Assembly: GCF_018873765.1 (NCBI RefSeq)
Contig: NC_057922.1
Coordinates: 14,893,563 to 14,957,562 of the forward strand
From: Telopea speciosissima
Taxonomy: Eukaryota; Streptophyta; Magnoliopsida; Proteales; Proteaceae
DNA: 64,000 nt
Direction of reading: 5' to 3'
Shown: positions 23,101 through 35,167 of the stretch, piece by piece
Position numbering within the stretch: position 1 is the first letter of the stretch
Layout: the number at the start of each line of letters is the position of its first letter
The notes under the pieces: generated by a model
The model's input: the letters and a program-made list of their open reading frames with translations, nothing else
What the model was told of the DNA's origin: nothing
The model's database searches: none
Made by a program: the position numbers and the translations under genes

Positions 23101-26100
23101 TATTGAAATTGTGTTTGAAATTAATATCATGGCTATATTATTTGTACTATTTTTTCATGGTAATGGGGACGAATAAGTCTCTGTAGGTCATTTACCATCT
23201 TGATTGTTTGATTTGGGTACATTCTCAAGGAAAAAAGTTAAAAAGAAAATGAGCTGCTCAGATTCTTCTGTTCTTGTCCTCTCTATGTTTGTTCTGGGCC
23301 CATGAAGTATGAAATTCCATCCTCCCTTAGGTTTTTGATAATATGAAAACCAGTTAGGTTTTAATTATGGTGTATCGATCTAGATTGCATTTTCTCTACC
23401 TAGCTTTGCTAAAAGTTCTGAGAAATAGCTTGCTACAGGTTTCTGGATTGGTGGTTTTGGGCTTGGAGAGAGTATGGATGAACGCTCTGCTCTCCTTAAT
23501 GCTGTTACTGTAAGATACGAGCCCTTAATGCTATGTATACCTAAATATTTAGCATTTGTTTGGAATCTTATGCCTATCCCAAAAACGTTTTTGTATTTTG
23601 ATATGTAGCATCCAAAAAGAAGCCACATTTGTGAGAATATCAGGACTGGAGGTTACTAGTTTTTTGTGTATTATTAATTGGAGAGTGTACCATGTAGGAT
23701 TAACTTTTAGCATATTACTTTTTTACTTACATTATAACCGTCAACGTTACTGGACTGCTGATAAAAGGATTTGTCAAGTTGGTAACTGGCACAAAAAATT
23801 TTAACTGTGAATTCTGAAAGTTCCTTCTCAAGCTCACATCAGGTTTCTTTTCATTGTATAGCTGGTCATCCCCTAGGATTGAAACTGAAATCATATGATC
23901 CCATTGTAGGTATTGAGCAGGGGTTCTTATGCCATTTCGGAAAATTGGGCAACACAACTCGTTGGAGAGAAGGTTGATCATCATAAAAAATCTAATCAAA
24001 CCCTTTAGTCATGGGAAATGAATATTCATTATTTCAAGCTCATGATGGGAGTTCCCTACAAGTATCTAATACAAACAAGAAGTTTCCAGAAAGCTGAAAT
24101 TGTTGCTTTCGTCCAGCACTCTTCCAGCTGCCGGCCTAGATTTGTAACTTTTTGGGTTTTCAAATGAAATTTGGAATGGCCAGAAGTTTGACCTAAATTT
24201 GACCTTTAAACTGTGGGTCTTAAGCAGATCGGCATGTGGGTTTTATGAGGCCCATACTGGCCAGCTCATGAACTTGTTAATAAGTTGTACTGCAGCTCCT
24301 AAGATCATTTAAAATAAGATATTTATTATACATTTTATGGAACGTAGAGTAGCATTAAGTTTGGAAACTAACTTTGGTAATTCCTTGGATTTTGAGAAAT
24401 TAAATAGGAAATAGATAGTGCAGTTTCTACTTGGATTAAATGTTTCCTTTTATTTCATTGTTCCCAAGTCTTTAAATAATATGAGATAGGAGACATTCTT
24501 GATGTGGTGTTCTATGATACAAGTTGAATTTTATAATGGAAAATAGTGAGCCGAAAAGGAGGTGGCTTATGTTATTGGAAAAGGGTTTCATGACATATGG
24601 AGGATAAGCCTCATGATAATGTGAGATGACAGCAAAAGGATTCATGTAGCTGACCCTGATATGGATGTAAAATAATTCTACTTGAGGATATGGATTCAGA
24701 CAACCAAAATGAGAAAAGAGCCAGAAACCCTTGTTTTAACTATTTGCATTGGTGATTCTCTTGACAAAAAAATCAGGAACTGAGAAACCTAAGAACCTTA
24801 TGGATGAGTAGGTGGTAATTTTTATGTCCAGTGTATTTAGACCTGCAGCAACATTTCTACTCCACTCTGTGTTCTCTTGAAGCCAAATGCTCAAATTGGT
24901 GTGCTTTTGTATTTTAAAACATAGCATGCATGTATTGTTGCACACGCTAATGCAGTATGCTAGAAAATTTATATATTGTTTCTCAAATTGGTGTGCTCTC
25001 TTGTATTCACGATATGCACTTCAGCCTCCCACTCCATGTTGTGGCACTTAGTACATTAGGTCAATTATGATGGGAGAAAAAGAAAAAAAGAGGAGCCAAA
25101 TATAGAAGTAATTATCTGGTCGTAAGTTTTGATCCATGAAACAAATAAATGTAACCGGTAGTCCATTTGAATATTCAAGTGTTTCACCATGTATGTTGTT
25201 ACCAACTCACCATGTTATAGAGGTAATTTTTTAGATTGAAAATTTGTCTTTTATATCATGATTTTAGAGAGCTAATACTTCCATCTAAACCAGGATGTCT
25301 TACCTGATGAAAGGCCACGCCAAGTTTGTGGGCTTGGACTTCCAGGTAATGCCACTGTTTCTTGCACCTTTTTCACTGTTAATTTTAATGCTTTCCGGAG
25401 CACTGACACACTTGTGCATATAAAATTTCAAAAGGTTTCCTTTTTCCATTCTCATTCTACTTTTGCACCCTCCATGTTAAGTTCCTCTGTTTGTAGCCTT
25501 ATGTATGCATAAATAAAAAATTGTGTCTGATGATTAAACAACAATACAATGTATCTCAGGTTATTTAATGAAGTGAGGTTACAGTTTAGAGACTTCACCC
25601 AGTCATGAATCATATTTACTCACCTTTGCATCAGTTCTTAGTACCATTTTGGTCAATTAAGTGAACTGAGAATTATGATGGCATTTTTGTGCTTCTATAG
25701 TTCTATTACTACAGGGATAGTAGTAGAATTGTTATTTATGTAGTTTCTAGAAGGGTCATAAGTATCATATTGTCTGATATGTATTGGTATCGGTGGGTAT
25801 TGTTATGATACTTATTTTTCAAAAAAACATTGTATTGACCAATATGGGTGGATACACTCATATACAGGACTGTTTGTTTTTCTCTTCAATATGAGTTAGT
25901 GGAAATCATCTAACATAAAAAACAATCCTAATTTTCACCATTTCAACAAGTTTTAGGGATTTATAGTGCTCTAATCGCGGATCAAAACAGATTTACGGGA
26001 AGAAGTGGTAAAGTTGCAGATATCTTTTATCTTTTTTAGTGCTCAAATCTCTTTTTTTCTTACTTTTTTTGGGGGGGGTGGGGGGTTGGGTATGCATCAC

Positions 26101-29100
26101 TAGATTAGGTAGAAACAACTCAAATCCTTGCACCAAGTTGATGCACATTTATGCATATCTTGATCATTTCCATTCTTATCTTTAGCATATCTTACGTCTC
26201 TCCGATACGGTATGATACATCTCTTAAAATCACCCTCGATGCGATACCCGATACCAATACTTAAATCTTTGTGTTCTAGACTTCTAGTGCATGTAAAAGT
26301 TATAATCTACAGCCGTCGTACACAAATATGATTTTTATTCATTTCTACTGCTTTGGCCAAATATTTGTACTTGGAAGTATTGCATTTGTATAATTTTGTC
26401 AATATATTCCCTTCAGTGGACAAATTTTTTTTTTATTTTTTATTTTCATTTCAGAGGAGATCTTGCAGGGAGTTGCTGCGGGGATTGATCTCTTTGACTC
26501 GACGTATGTACCTTGGTCCAGTTTGTAATCTCTTTACTTTATTTCTATATTGCTTTCATCTACCACTGGTCTGAGGAACTCAACAACAATTTGACAGGTA
26601 CATTTACCATCTTACACTTGGAGGATTTGCACTCACCTTTCATCTGGATGGAACTGACAGTCATGTTTCTGGTTCACAGTTCAGTGATATAGGCAGTGAC
26701 CACACAAAGATAAATCTACGAGCAACAATTTACAGGTGACTAATAATATCTGATAAATTTACAATATACTTCTTTAGCTTCTCTGAGATATTGTCTGTTT
26801 GATTTCCCTGTGCTCTACTTATTTACTGATTACTCGATTGATCTCTCCTGGATGGTATCTAGGCACTGACCGACTATACCATAAGCTACATGTGGTTCCT
26901 TCAATCTTAGGAATGTTTCTGTTTGCTTATGCTTGCTGCAAATGGTGTGGAATTCTAGATGTGATTTTTATGCTAATATGCACTTTTGACAGAAAGAATC
27001 AGTTTCTCTATCTTGTATGCACTTTACTCCTTATTCAATGACGGTGAATGTTACTTCTGGTTTGTTGGCAAATGATTCAACTTTTGATTGCCTGATTTTG
27101 TTGGCCAAATCTGGCCTGGTAGATATGATACAGTCTAGTTGCTTTTGTGAGGAAATGTACAAATCCAATTGGGTGTGGCTTTTCAATCACCAACAAAACC
27201 ATAAGGTAAAAACTCCTTAAAATTTCATGAGTGAGATCTGAGATGACTTTGGATTTGGAGGGCTGTTACCAAGAAAATAATTCTAGCACTAGTGGGACTG
27301 AAGGCTTGCACTTCTGGAAATTAGTTTGTTTCATGATCAGGGAGAATGAAAATTGGTTTTTCCTCTTTTTTTTTTTTTTTTTTTTCCTCCTTCGTGCCAA
27401 GTGACCGCAAAATTTTCAATTTTCTAAGGTTTGAGAATTAAGATTAATTAATAAGCATAGTGGGACGAGTTTTTGGCCATTCTTAGCAAGCAGACTCCAG
27501 AATGGTGTATAAATTCTTTTATAATTGGTATTTCAAGCTTAACAGTTTGCTGGTTCCTTCTATGTGTAATTGCCACCAATCTGATTCTGGTTTCTTGACA
27601 TTGGTTAATCTATTTTTTATTTCTTGTTCTATGAAACAAAACTCGCACACGCACAAACAAAAATAATAACAGTAAATCCTGACGATTCACCCATAAATCC
27701 TGATTCCTAAATTTCCCAGTGACTTGTTTGTTTTATTTGTCCTTGTACTTATCCACACTGACACAATCTTGTGAACAAGGTTTAAGTACCAGAATCATGG
27801 ATTTCAATCCGGATCGGTTGGTATTGGCCGATTCTACCCCTAACGATCAACTTTATTGGATCGGCATAAAAATCAGAGAGAGAAAATAAAAAAAAAAAAG
27901 TTAGAATCTCTCTCTCACCTGCACCCTTCTCTGCAACCCCCTTCTCTCTCTCTCTTCAATTCTCTCTTCTGCCCTTCCCCCTTTTTCTGCAACTCTCGCC
28001 TGCTCCCTTCTATGCAGCTCTCTCTCCCCCCCCTCTCTTATCTGCAACACTCTCGCTCTTCTTCCTTCCCCGCAACTCTCCCCCCCTCCGCCCCTTCTCT
28101 GCAATTCTCTCTGTCCCCTCTGATAACATGCTTGGGAAATTGATCTAGATAATGGAGCCAGAGTCCAAAAGTTTTCAAGTCAATTATTTTGTAGCAGGTG
28201 GTTGACTGATGCAAAAGGCGAATGGGACGTTCGAATGCCTCATGATGGATGATGGAATTGCTGGACTTCTGAAATGTGAAGCCACTGCTTAGGATTGAGA
28301 AATTCTGTGTCTTGCTAACAAAATGAAGTTAGGTTTGACTATATGAATAAAATATAGTTTTGGCTCGAAACTTCATTGTATTGTGAGCCTTGGATAGTGC
28401 AATGCCAGATTTAGAATTGAGGATCTTTCATAAATTTGAAAACATGATATCTACCTCAACAAGCGCATCTTCAAAGCAAATAAAGGTCTCGAGATACGTC
28501 ATGGTTTCAACATCTTGTAGTATCTATTTCAGGGAGAAAATTTCTCTTGAATACTGATGATTGTTCTGGTGTGACTTCTTGTGCTTAGAAAGGTTTCCAG
28601 AGGTTTCACAAGTTGCTCTGAAAGTGACCGTCATATCTTAGGTTTGATATCTGTATACTAGAAGTTCTACCAAGTCTACTTGGTGGATACTGAGTGTTCT
28701 AAGAATCACTTCACATATTGATAGTCTTCATTAACACCCTTGATTGTCTTTTATATGATCAATATTGGAAGAAACTAAGGTGCAATTGAAGCCAATATTT
28801 CTCTAAAAGGTTTATTGGAATATTAAAACTTTCTTATAACATGAAATGATTAAAAAATACAAAGGAGAAGGGAATGGGAGAGAGGAAAAAGTTGGGGGGG
28901 GGGGGGGGAAGAGAATAAATCATATAAACTTGTTGCATTGGGGATCTGAAAACATCATTTGTATTATTATCAGTTTTACTGTCTCATTTTGGTATATATG
29001 CTTTGTTGTTTCAAGTTTGCAGTGATGACATAGTATGGAAATACGACAAGCATTTTTAACCATTAAATTAACTCTGGTTGTAATGTTGGTTACCGTTCAG

Positions 29101-29443
29101 GAAAGATACATCTCCAATTGTTGAAGGTTGTAGCTGCTACACATGTCAGAATCACACCAAAGCCTATGTCAACCACCTGCTGAATGTTCATGAAATGCTG
29201 GCTCAGATTCTTCTAGAAATGTAATAGTTCTCTGTATCTTTTTGTTATTTTTGCTACTTATATTCTTTGTGTTTACATCTGAGATCAATTTTTCTTACAC
29301 TTTGCAGACATAACACTCATCATTATCTGGGATTCTTCCGGTTGATAAGGGACGCAATCAAGGAGGGTGAGTTTGATCTATTCCGGCAAAGGTTTATAGA
29401 GAGTAGGCGAGACCATCTAGTGGTAGCTTCTGTATTCTCGTGA
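14178..29443 (+). CDS. QTRT2: Queuine tRNA-ribosyltransferase accessory subunit 2, ten exons
   Basis: Exons: 14178-14377, 15159-15333, 15501-15659, 22964-23060, 23439-23509, 25294-25345, 26455-26503, 26598-26735, 29101-29220 and 29308-29443. All introns are GT-AG, and the exons join in frame to 398 codons plus stop. QTRT2 pairs with catalytic QTRT1 to exchange guanine 34 for queuine in tRNA His, Tyr, Asn and Asp. The N-terminus [20 protein letters not shown] and the run [20 protein letters not shown] are typical. A TGT-type zinc site is intact: Cys324, Cys326, Cys329 and, 26 residues on, His355. GIDLFDST aligns with the region of the catalytic Asp in true TGTs, but the PTRxARxG motif that follows in those is missing, as expected for the non-catalytic partner. 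Intron 3 (7.3 kb) holds a copia element; intron 8 holds a CT-rich tract. Other intronic frames are noise. Confidence 0.93.
16188..16487 (+). repeat. 5' LTR of the copia element
   Basis: 300 bp starting TGTTAAGATTATCG. Contains TATAAATAAA near 16319, which may serve as both TATA and polyadenylation region, and an inverted CACGATTTAG/CTAAATCGTG pair. A pyrimidine-rich (TTCTTC) tract is longer here than in the 3' LTR. Confidence 0.95.
21200..21476 (+). repeat. 3' LTR of the copia element
   Basis: 277 bp, nearly identical to the 5' LTR. It is shorter mainly because the TTCTTC-rich tract is contracted. The right end is fixed by the GAGAT target duplication that follows. Confidence 0.95.
27890..28115. 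repeat. CT-rich low-complexity tract in QTRT2 intron 8
   Basis: Imperfect CTCTCT, CTGCAACTCT and CCCCTTCTCT units for over 200 bases. The unit TCTCTGCAA(C/T) recurs several times. Reading frames across it have no protein meaning. Confidence 0.7.
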
Positions 29444-30640
29444 TCAAAGCTGTTCTTCACATAAGCGTTCGAGATGGCGTCTTGTGTTTGCAAAATGCAG
29501 AGGAGCATGGATGTGGTGCAATCAAACTGTCTGCAGTTAAATTTTTTTTTTTTTAACTTTAAAAAATGTTGATTAAGAAAGCTATTAAATTAATATATAG
29601 TGCACAATTTGTTGAAGAAAAATTCCTAAATGTTTTGAAGAGGTTGCTAGTACGAACAAGCTCAAGGTATATGATAAATGTGGCATGCCAGCTGATTAAA
29701 AAAAGAAAAAGAAAAAGGAAAAAGAAAGACATATAATCACACAGTAATCATGGTTGAAGGTTCATAGCTCATGGAATAAAAATGTGATTCTTACTCACAG
29801 TGAGGTGGGTTGTTTGCTTTCCTAAGATTTCGATAATAAGAGAGAGAAAAGAATAATGTTGGCCACATCAATATTCACACATGCGTATTTGCACTTCATG
29901 TGTTTGTGGGGCAAAAGCCAAGCTGTCTTTTAGGTTCTTTTCCTTTTATTTTTTTAATAAAATAAAAAATCCATCAATTGATTAATGGGTACTAATTAAC
30001 TCTAGGACGAGAGAACACTCCCTTGGCCTCCAGAGCCTGCACATGTATGTTGGCCAATGGGAACACATGCACAAGTATCTATTTGGGTGGGATTTTTGCT
30101 TTTCCTTGGAGGTAGGGCGGTACTTGATTTAAACATGGAGAGAGGATGATACTGTGTCTTGTCACATGAACCACGCTGGCCATGCGAGCAAGTACCGTTC
30201 TTTTCCCCTTAAACTTTATTATATGGTATTAATTATATGGACAAGAGAACGCCAACCAGTTGTGTAGCCCCTGCAGCATGATAGTTAATGAAAGTGCGCA
30301 CAAAGGCATTGGTTTGGATGTGATTTTCAATTTCATTGGGTGTTGAATGGTTTTTTGCACATAAATACATTGTTTTATGTCAAGGTGCAGGAACCATGCT
30401 AACCACTCAACCAGTTAGCATTCTTTTTCTCTTTCTTATGTCCTTACTGGTACCAATAAGATACAAATCGAATCGTATCAAAAGCAAACCGCTTTTTGGG
30501 TGATTTTCTCGATCCATATCGGGATTGCATCGGTATCAGGTACTGGCGGTATGGACACATGTCGGCCAATGTGGCCAATGCAATATCAATACCTTGATTT
30601 ACTTAGGTGGAAAAGCACCAGCCAATTCGTCAGTCTCTCT
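29444..30640. other. 3' flank of QTRT2 and intergenic DNA
   Basis: The start should contain the QTRT2 3' untranslated region; an AATAAA occurs near 29776, a candidate poly(A) signal. Around 30240-30425 are ends resembling a dispersed repeat (GAGAACGCCAACCAGTTGTG at left, GCTAACCACTCAACCAGTTAGC at right), whose left word recurs near 57803. GTATCGG-type words appear near 30460-30550. No gene seen. Confidence 0.4.
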
Positions 30641-30643
30641 GAC

Positions 30644-30796
30644 CGTTTTCAATCATTGATCGTTTTTTACTGTTTTCGATCTTAAACTTTTTTTTTTTCA
30701 CCATTTTCAATCACTTAAACGTTTTTTGCAGTTTTCAGTCATTGACTGTTTTCTGACCGTTTTAGTCACTGGCCGTTTTCAATCATTGACTGACAG
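30644..30796. repeat. Degenerate minisatellite, unit of about 24 bp
   Basis: About six imperfect copies of a unit close to CCGTTTTCAATCATTGACTG with a T-rich spacer, just upstream of the small secreted-peptide gene. Copies differ at several positions each. Confidence 0.6.
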
Positions 30797-30998
30797 GTCT
30801 AATCTTGACTGAAATAAATTTTGGTCTATTCCTCTATTGACTGAAATATACCAAAAATATGATATAAACAGTGTCTCTCACAATCTTGTTTGACCAGGGT
30901 CACATGATTTTAAATGGGATTGTGGATATTGTTTTCTTTCATCGCTAATGACATAGTAGTAATCTTGATTGAAGGTTTCACACTTACTCTCACAGTAG

Positions 30999-31006
30999 TA
31001 TATAAG
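30999..31006 (+). promoter_or_regulatory. TATA box of the cysteine-rich peptide gene
   Basis: TATATAAG, 49 bases before the start codon at 31048. Transcription would begin about 30 bases downstream, giving a leader of roughly 15-20 bases. Confidence 0.6.
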
Positions 31007-31047
31007 TATGACCATCCATGCCTCCTTGGAGTTACTAAGAAAGAAAG

Positions 31048-31251
31048 ATGGAAAAGCTAGTGATATTCTTCTTCTTTGCACTAATCTTGGTTCCAGGAGG
31101 AGATGGTAGTAGAGTTATCCCCTCCAGTGCACCTGGTCAAGGTTGCTGCCATGATAATATGAAATGCTGTGCTTCTGAAAAGCTTGCACTGGCAACTAAA
31201 ATTATCCCTCCACGTCACTATTGTTGCCCAGGTGGACAGTATTGCTGCTAA
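31048..31251 (+). CDS. Small secreted peptide with two CC-x5-CC blocks
   Basis: A 67-codon gene without introns. Residues 1-20 (MEKLVIFFFFALILVPGGDG) form a textbook signal peptide, so the product should enter the secretory pathway. The mature part of about 46 residues has eight cysteines, all in adjacent pairs: CC-HDNMK-CC, 17 residues, then CC-PGGQY-CC. Both blocks have the same CC-x5-CC spacing, which suggests internal duplication or strong structural constraint. This is not the pattern of plant defensins, thionins, heveins, LTPs, snakins or RALF. The YCCPGGQYCC end slightly recalls granulin repeats, but those are longer. A TATA box lies 49 bases upstream and AATAAA 80 bases downstream. 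Role unknown; defence or signalling peptides have this size. Conservation in related plants would settle whether it is real. Confidence 0.65.
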   Translation: MEKLVIFFFFALILVPGGDGSRVIPSSAPGQGCCHDNMKCCASEKLALATKIIPPRHYCCPGGQYCC

Positions 31252-31330
31252 GAGTATGAACTGATCGAACAGAGATAATATGAATGAAAGCTATATCCCC
31301 CCCACCCCCCAAGTGTTCTTACTAAGTATA

Positions 31331-31336
31331 AATAAA
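31331..31336 (+). terminator. Poly(A) signal of the cysteine-rich peptide gene
   Basis: AATAAA 80 bases after the stop codon, inside TATAAATAAATGAAA. With the upstream TATA box it frames a compact transcription unit. Confidence 0.5.
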
Positions 31337-32039
31337 TGAAATTATGTTGATTTTACTAATGACTTTACCTGTGTTTTCTTTTTCATATATCGATTGATGA
31401 AACTGTTGCTCAAATCTCAGGCATAGATCGATCTCTAGGTGAGCATCCTTACAGAGGAATCTATGCCTGTGTTTGGTATGCATTCTAGGTTGAATTTACA
31501 TTCTTGACTGATAAAAATAGTTGTTTTTTATTGTCCAAGAATACGAAATCACTCTAGAATATGCATATCAAACACAGCCTATATGTGTTCACACAGTTGA
31601 ATGATTTTATTTTTTATGTGGTAACCTTGTTTCATGGTTAAAGAACCCGAATCGTAGATTCCAATCCATTTTGTGGACTAGGAAAAAAAAATTGGGAGAA
31701 TCCATTTAGGATGCAAGCGGATAGTTGATAATTAGTATTCGATTTGTGTCCCTATCCATTTAGGAGAATCTATATTCGACAAAACTATATGAATCCGTTT
31801 AGAAGCTATGTTATCCAATCTAATTATATTAAATAATAGTTTTAACTTTTAACGACATTATGGATGTAAATAGATAGTCGTAAATCCATATTCAATTCAA
31901 GTTCATATCCATTTAAGGAATTCTTATTCAAAAAAGCAGTATTAAAAAAGATAGCTTTGAAAATCCAAACGAAACCTATAATTATGGAAGTGATCATACC
32001 ATACTCTAGGTGTTTGTTTAAAGCCCAAAAAAGCATGAT

Positions 32040-32230
32040 TCAACTTACAAACAAAGTTGAGGATGTTGAGAATCTATATAGCCAGGAGGTTGGTTGTTCC
32101 ATGAAGACTTCCTTCTTCCTTGAGAAAACTATGGATGAAGCATTCTTCACGTTTAATTGACAAAGTTCCCACTTAAAAATAGTTGCTAAGTTGATTATAT
32201 ACAGTAGGAGGCACTCACCCTTCATCATGC
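32040..32230 (-). mobile_element. Relic of a Ty1/copia reverse transcriptase
   Basis: The minus strand has the signature region LNVKNA followed by EVFMEQP, the copia reverse-transcriptase block seen in the full element at 20.0 kb. Under 200 bases survive; it is a heavily broken fossil with no LTRs nearby. Confidence 0.7.
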
Positions 32231-32414
32231 ATTTAGTTTTTGTCTATTTGGTTTTGGTTCCTTATCGGCATGGACGGAAAAATCGACCAAACCAAGCCAG
32301 ACCAAATCAAATCAAACCATACATATCATTTTGGCTTCAATTTTGAATTTAAAAAACCGATAAAATCAAAATCGAATAGAACGAAATTTGATAAGCCTAA
32401 TAAAACTAATGTTT

Positions 32415-32790
32415 TTATTAGGGATTTAAATAGATAAATGAAAATCCGAATCCGATCCGCATCTGCATCTGTTTAGGGACATCCTTATTCGTATAAAGAT
32501 ATTCGGAAAAAATCCATCTAAAAAAAATTTGTATACTTAATGATAAAAAAATTAAGTAAATAATGATCTTGAGGGTTTTTAAAGATTCAATAAGTTTTAG
32601 AATAAGAAAAAAAGATAATCATGATCTAAGAGATATGGATTGAGAGTAAATTGTATCCGCTAAGGATAGAAATAAGGTCCAGGTTACACAAGGTAGAATT
32701 ATAAACGGATGATCGAAAATCTGAATTCGATCAGCATCTGAATCTGTTTAGAGGTATCCGAACCGAATCCTATCCATTTACATTCCAGTT
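32415..32790. repeat. hAT-like MITE, related to 41640-42080
   Basis: Starts near AGGGATTTAAATAGAT and contains AATCCGAATCCGATCCGCATC and CTGTTTAGGGAC. The reverse complement of this end matches the right end of the element at 41640-42080. It is rich in CGGAT/ATCCG like the hAT element at 8079. No clean target duplication seen. Confidence 0.5.
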
Positions 32791-33321
32791 TTTATACCCT
32801 TTTTCATATGAAAACCAAGACCAAGATGATGAGACCGTTAAAGAAATCGATAACCAACTGAAACGACTAGACTGATAAGTATCGGTTGTGGTTTGGTTTT
32901 TGGAGTCCGAATCTTTATTTGTTTGATTTTGGAACTAAAACGACCAGACTGGTAACTATTGATCGTAATTTGGTTTTTGAGGTCCAAATCCTTATTAGTT
33001 TGATTTTGATCTAACCTGATATATGCACCACAAAATTAAAATTGCCCAAAATCGAACGGCTTATCTATTAGTTTCTCTTAGTGACCTCTTATTGTACTTT
33101 ATCGGTTTATTATTGGTTCAATCTTTGATTTTTATGTATAAAAAATAAAAATAGTATTAAAAACTAAACGATTCCCCCCTTCCCTAGGTTTTGGTTGGCC
33201 TAATTTGGTTTCGGTTTTAAACTGGTTTATAAAATTAAAACTGATAAGGAACCGTTTTTTTTTTTTTTTTCTTTCCCCAATCAGTCTTATAAGTTTGATC
33301 TCTATTTTGACTTCCTATAGG

Positions 33322-33510
33322 ATCCGACTCCTCTACTTCCGCCTGTCCGGTACTACCGTGCACCCCCACACACAAGCACGGTGGATAGTACCGCCTTACC
33401 CCCGCTCGGGCAAGGTGCTCGGGTAGGGATAAAGCGGTACATTTCGCATTGCTTGAGTGTGGGGCACACACGACAGTGAGGGTAGGCGGAGGTGGAGGAG
33501 TCGAATTGCA
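33322..33510. repeat. GC-rich foldback repeat
   Basis: Inverted arms TCCGACTCCTCTACTTCCGCC at left and GGCGGAGGTGGAGGAGTCGA at right, with inner TACCGTGCACCCCCACAC against GTGTGGGGCACACACG. About 190 bp, no coding capacity. Confidence 0.65.
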
Positions 33511-35167
33511 TCCTACACTAGGGCAAGATAGAGTAGGCATTTTTTTACATGTCATTATTAGGTGCCAAAAGGAAAACAATGGTAGTTTCTCCTCACTCAT
33601 GGTGAAAAGAGAATCTCTTCAACGGGATCTGATTCTTTGTTTATGGCAAAGAGTTCTGTTCAACATGGACCGAAAGAAAACCTAATCGAAAAACAAAAAA
33701 AAAATCCTAGGGAATTCTAGAAGGCACATTGTGTGCTCTTGCCCTTTGTCCCTCTCATTTTGGTTTGAGAATTAGCAACATAAGGACTTAATGTTAATTG
33801 TGCAAATTATTCGCTCTAGAAAGACAACTTAATAAGACTGACAGGAAGTATGTGATTTTGTGAGATGCTATTCTTTGGAAAATACAATTTTCATTTAAAT
33901 TATATGACCTCTCAAATGCCTGATTCTACTAGAGCTTGTTGTGTTCTTTCTCATTTTGGTTCCTTCCAACTTCGTCTTAACTTAATCAATATTAGATGTA
34001 GAATCCAAAAGAATGAGAAATGATTTCAAACTGAAAAGTCATATTGGATTTAAGTGTTAACGAAAACATGAGAGATTAGAATTTAGTTGCAAATAATTGG
34101 TTTTAGTTTATTCTTAAAACCATATTAACTCCATATTTTTGCTTCCGGATTTTTACGGAGCAATTGTATTAAATACGTCCCGTATCATTGTCATGTGCAT
34201 TTTATTGTGTCGGATTTTTGAAAAGTATTATTACCGTATTATCCGTTTAATTGTCGTACATATCTGTTCCTATATTGTTGCCGCTCCCACACTTACTAAC
34301 TATGGGTTTGAACTTCTTGATCTTGATTATGCTAGTTCAAGTGGATTTCTTAAGTTTAAAATTGCTGGAAGTTGTTGCATTGTGATATTAGTGGAACTTC
34401 ATTGTATTGGGCAAATACATACATGCTACTTTTCAAGTCGATGCTTTAGTGGTCATTGCACTGTAGACGTAGTCTTCAGGTGAATCACATAACTCTCTGC
34501 ATGGTTTGTGGTTTGTGATTGTACTTTTAGGTAATTGTTGACTTGAGTACTCAAGAGGCAACGATTTTTTATCATTGATTCACCCCCTCTTAGTGATCTG
34601 TTAAGTTTTTTGACTTTTTTTGGGGGGAGAGGGATGGGTATGCTAGTCGTATACTGTAAGCTTGCACCCTATGTGTTTATCTCTCTCTCTTTCAATCCCT
34701 CTATTAGTATTTGGAGAAAAATAGAACAAGTGCATAAACAAACTTCGAAGTATAAACTTGATTTTAAATTTAAATTTTATTCCAACAATGATCTAAAAAA
34801 CATTTGAAGCCCATCTTGATACATTCAAGCCACAGAAAAAAAAAAAAAAAAAAAGGCTTTTCAAGCCCTTAACTATTTTTAGAACTTTGATAGAATCAAA
34901 GGTGCAAGACTAGCTTTGCATTGAAAAATAACTAGCTAACATTTCAATATCTAAATTAAATTTGTGACATCTCCAGATCAACTCACTGAATTTAATCTAA
35001 TTGACACAATCCTTACCAAAAAAAAAACTAACACAATCGAGAAAAATTTCGATTGTCAGAGTAACATATTTTCATGGTCTTTTGATTAGTATCTTAACCA
35101 AAATCCAAAAATAAATTGATATTTCACAAAATTTTTGGCAACCTTTAGACCATTTTTCTGTAACAAC
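33511..35167. other. Gene-free stretch 3' of LHT-A
   Basis: No supported gene. From about 34730 to 35167 the sequence resembles the 3' flanks of LHT-B (43215-43613) and LHT-C (51410-51791), sharing CCCATCTTGATACATT, AAAGGTGCAAGACTAGCTTTG-like and GTGACAC/ATCTC segments. This is the transcribed or flanking end of the ancestral LHT unit. A CT microsatellite and poly(A) runs occur near 34680 and 34838. Confidence 0.5.

Larger units (their letters stand above)
31690..33280. repeat. Composite repeat, inverted partner of 12690-13340 with nested insert
   Basis: 31690-31960 and 32810-33280 are reverse complements of the two halves of the repeat at 12690-13340. Between them lie roughly 0.8 kb of other sequence, including a copia relic and a CGGAT-rich element at about 32415-32790. 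The order shows one repeat opened by later insertions. No host gene. Confidence 0.65.

Noticed and set aside
27856-28143. 95-codon serine/proline/leucine-rich frame
   Set aside because: It is the CT-rich tract in QTRT2 intron 8.
33205-33685. Overlapping frames including a histidine/proline-rich 121-codon minus-strand frame
   Set aside because: Explained by the GC-rich foldback at 33322-33510.
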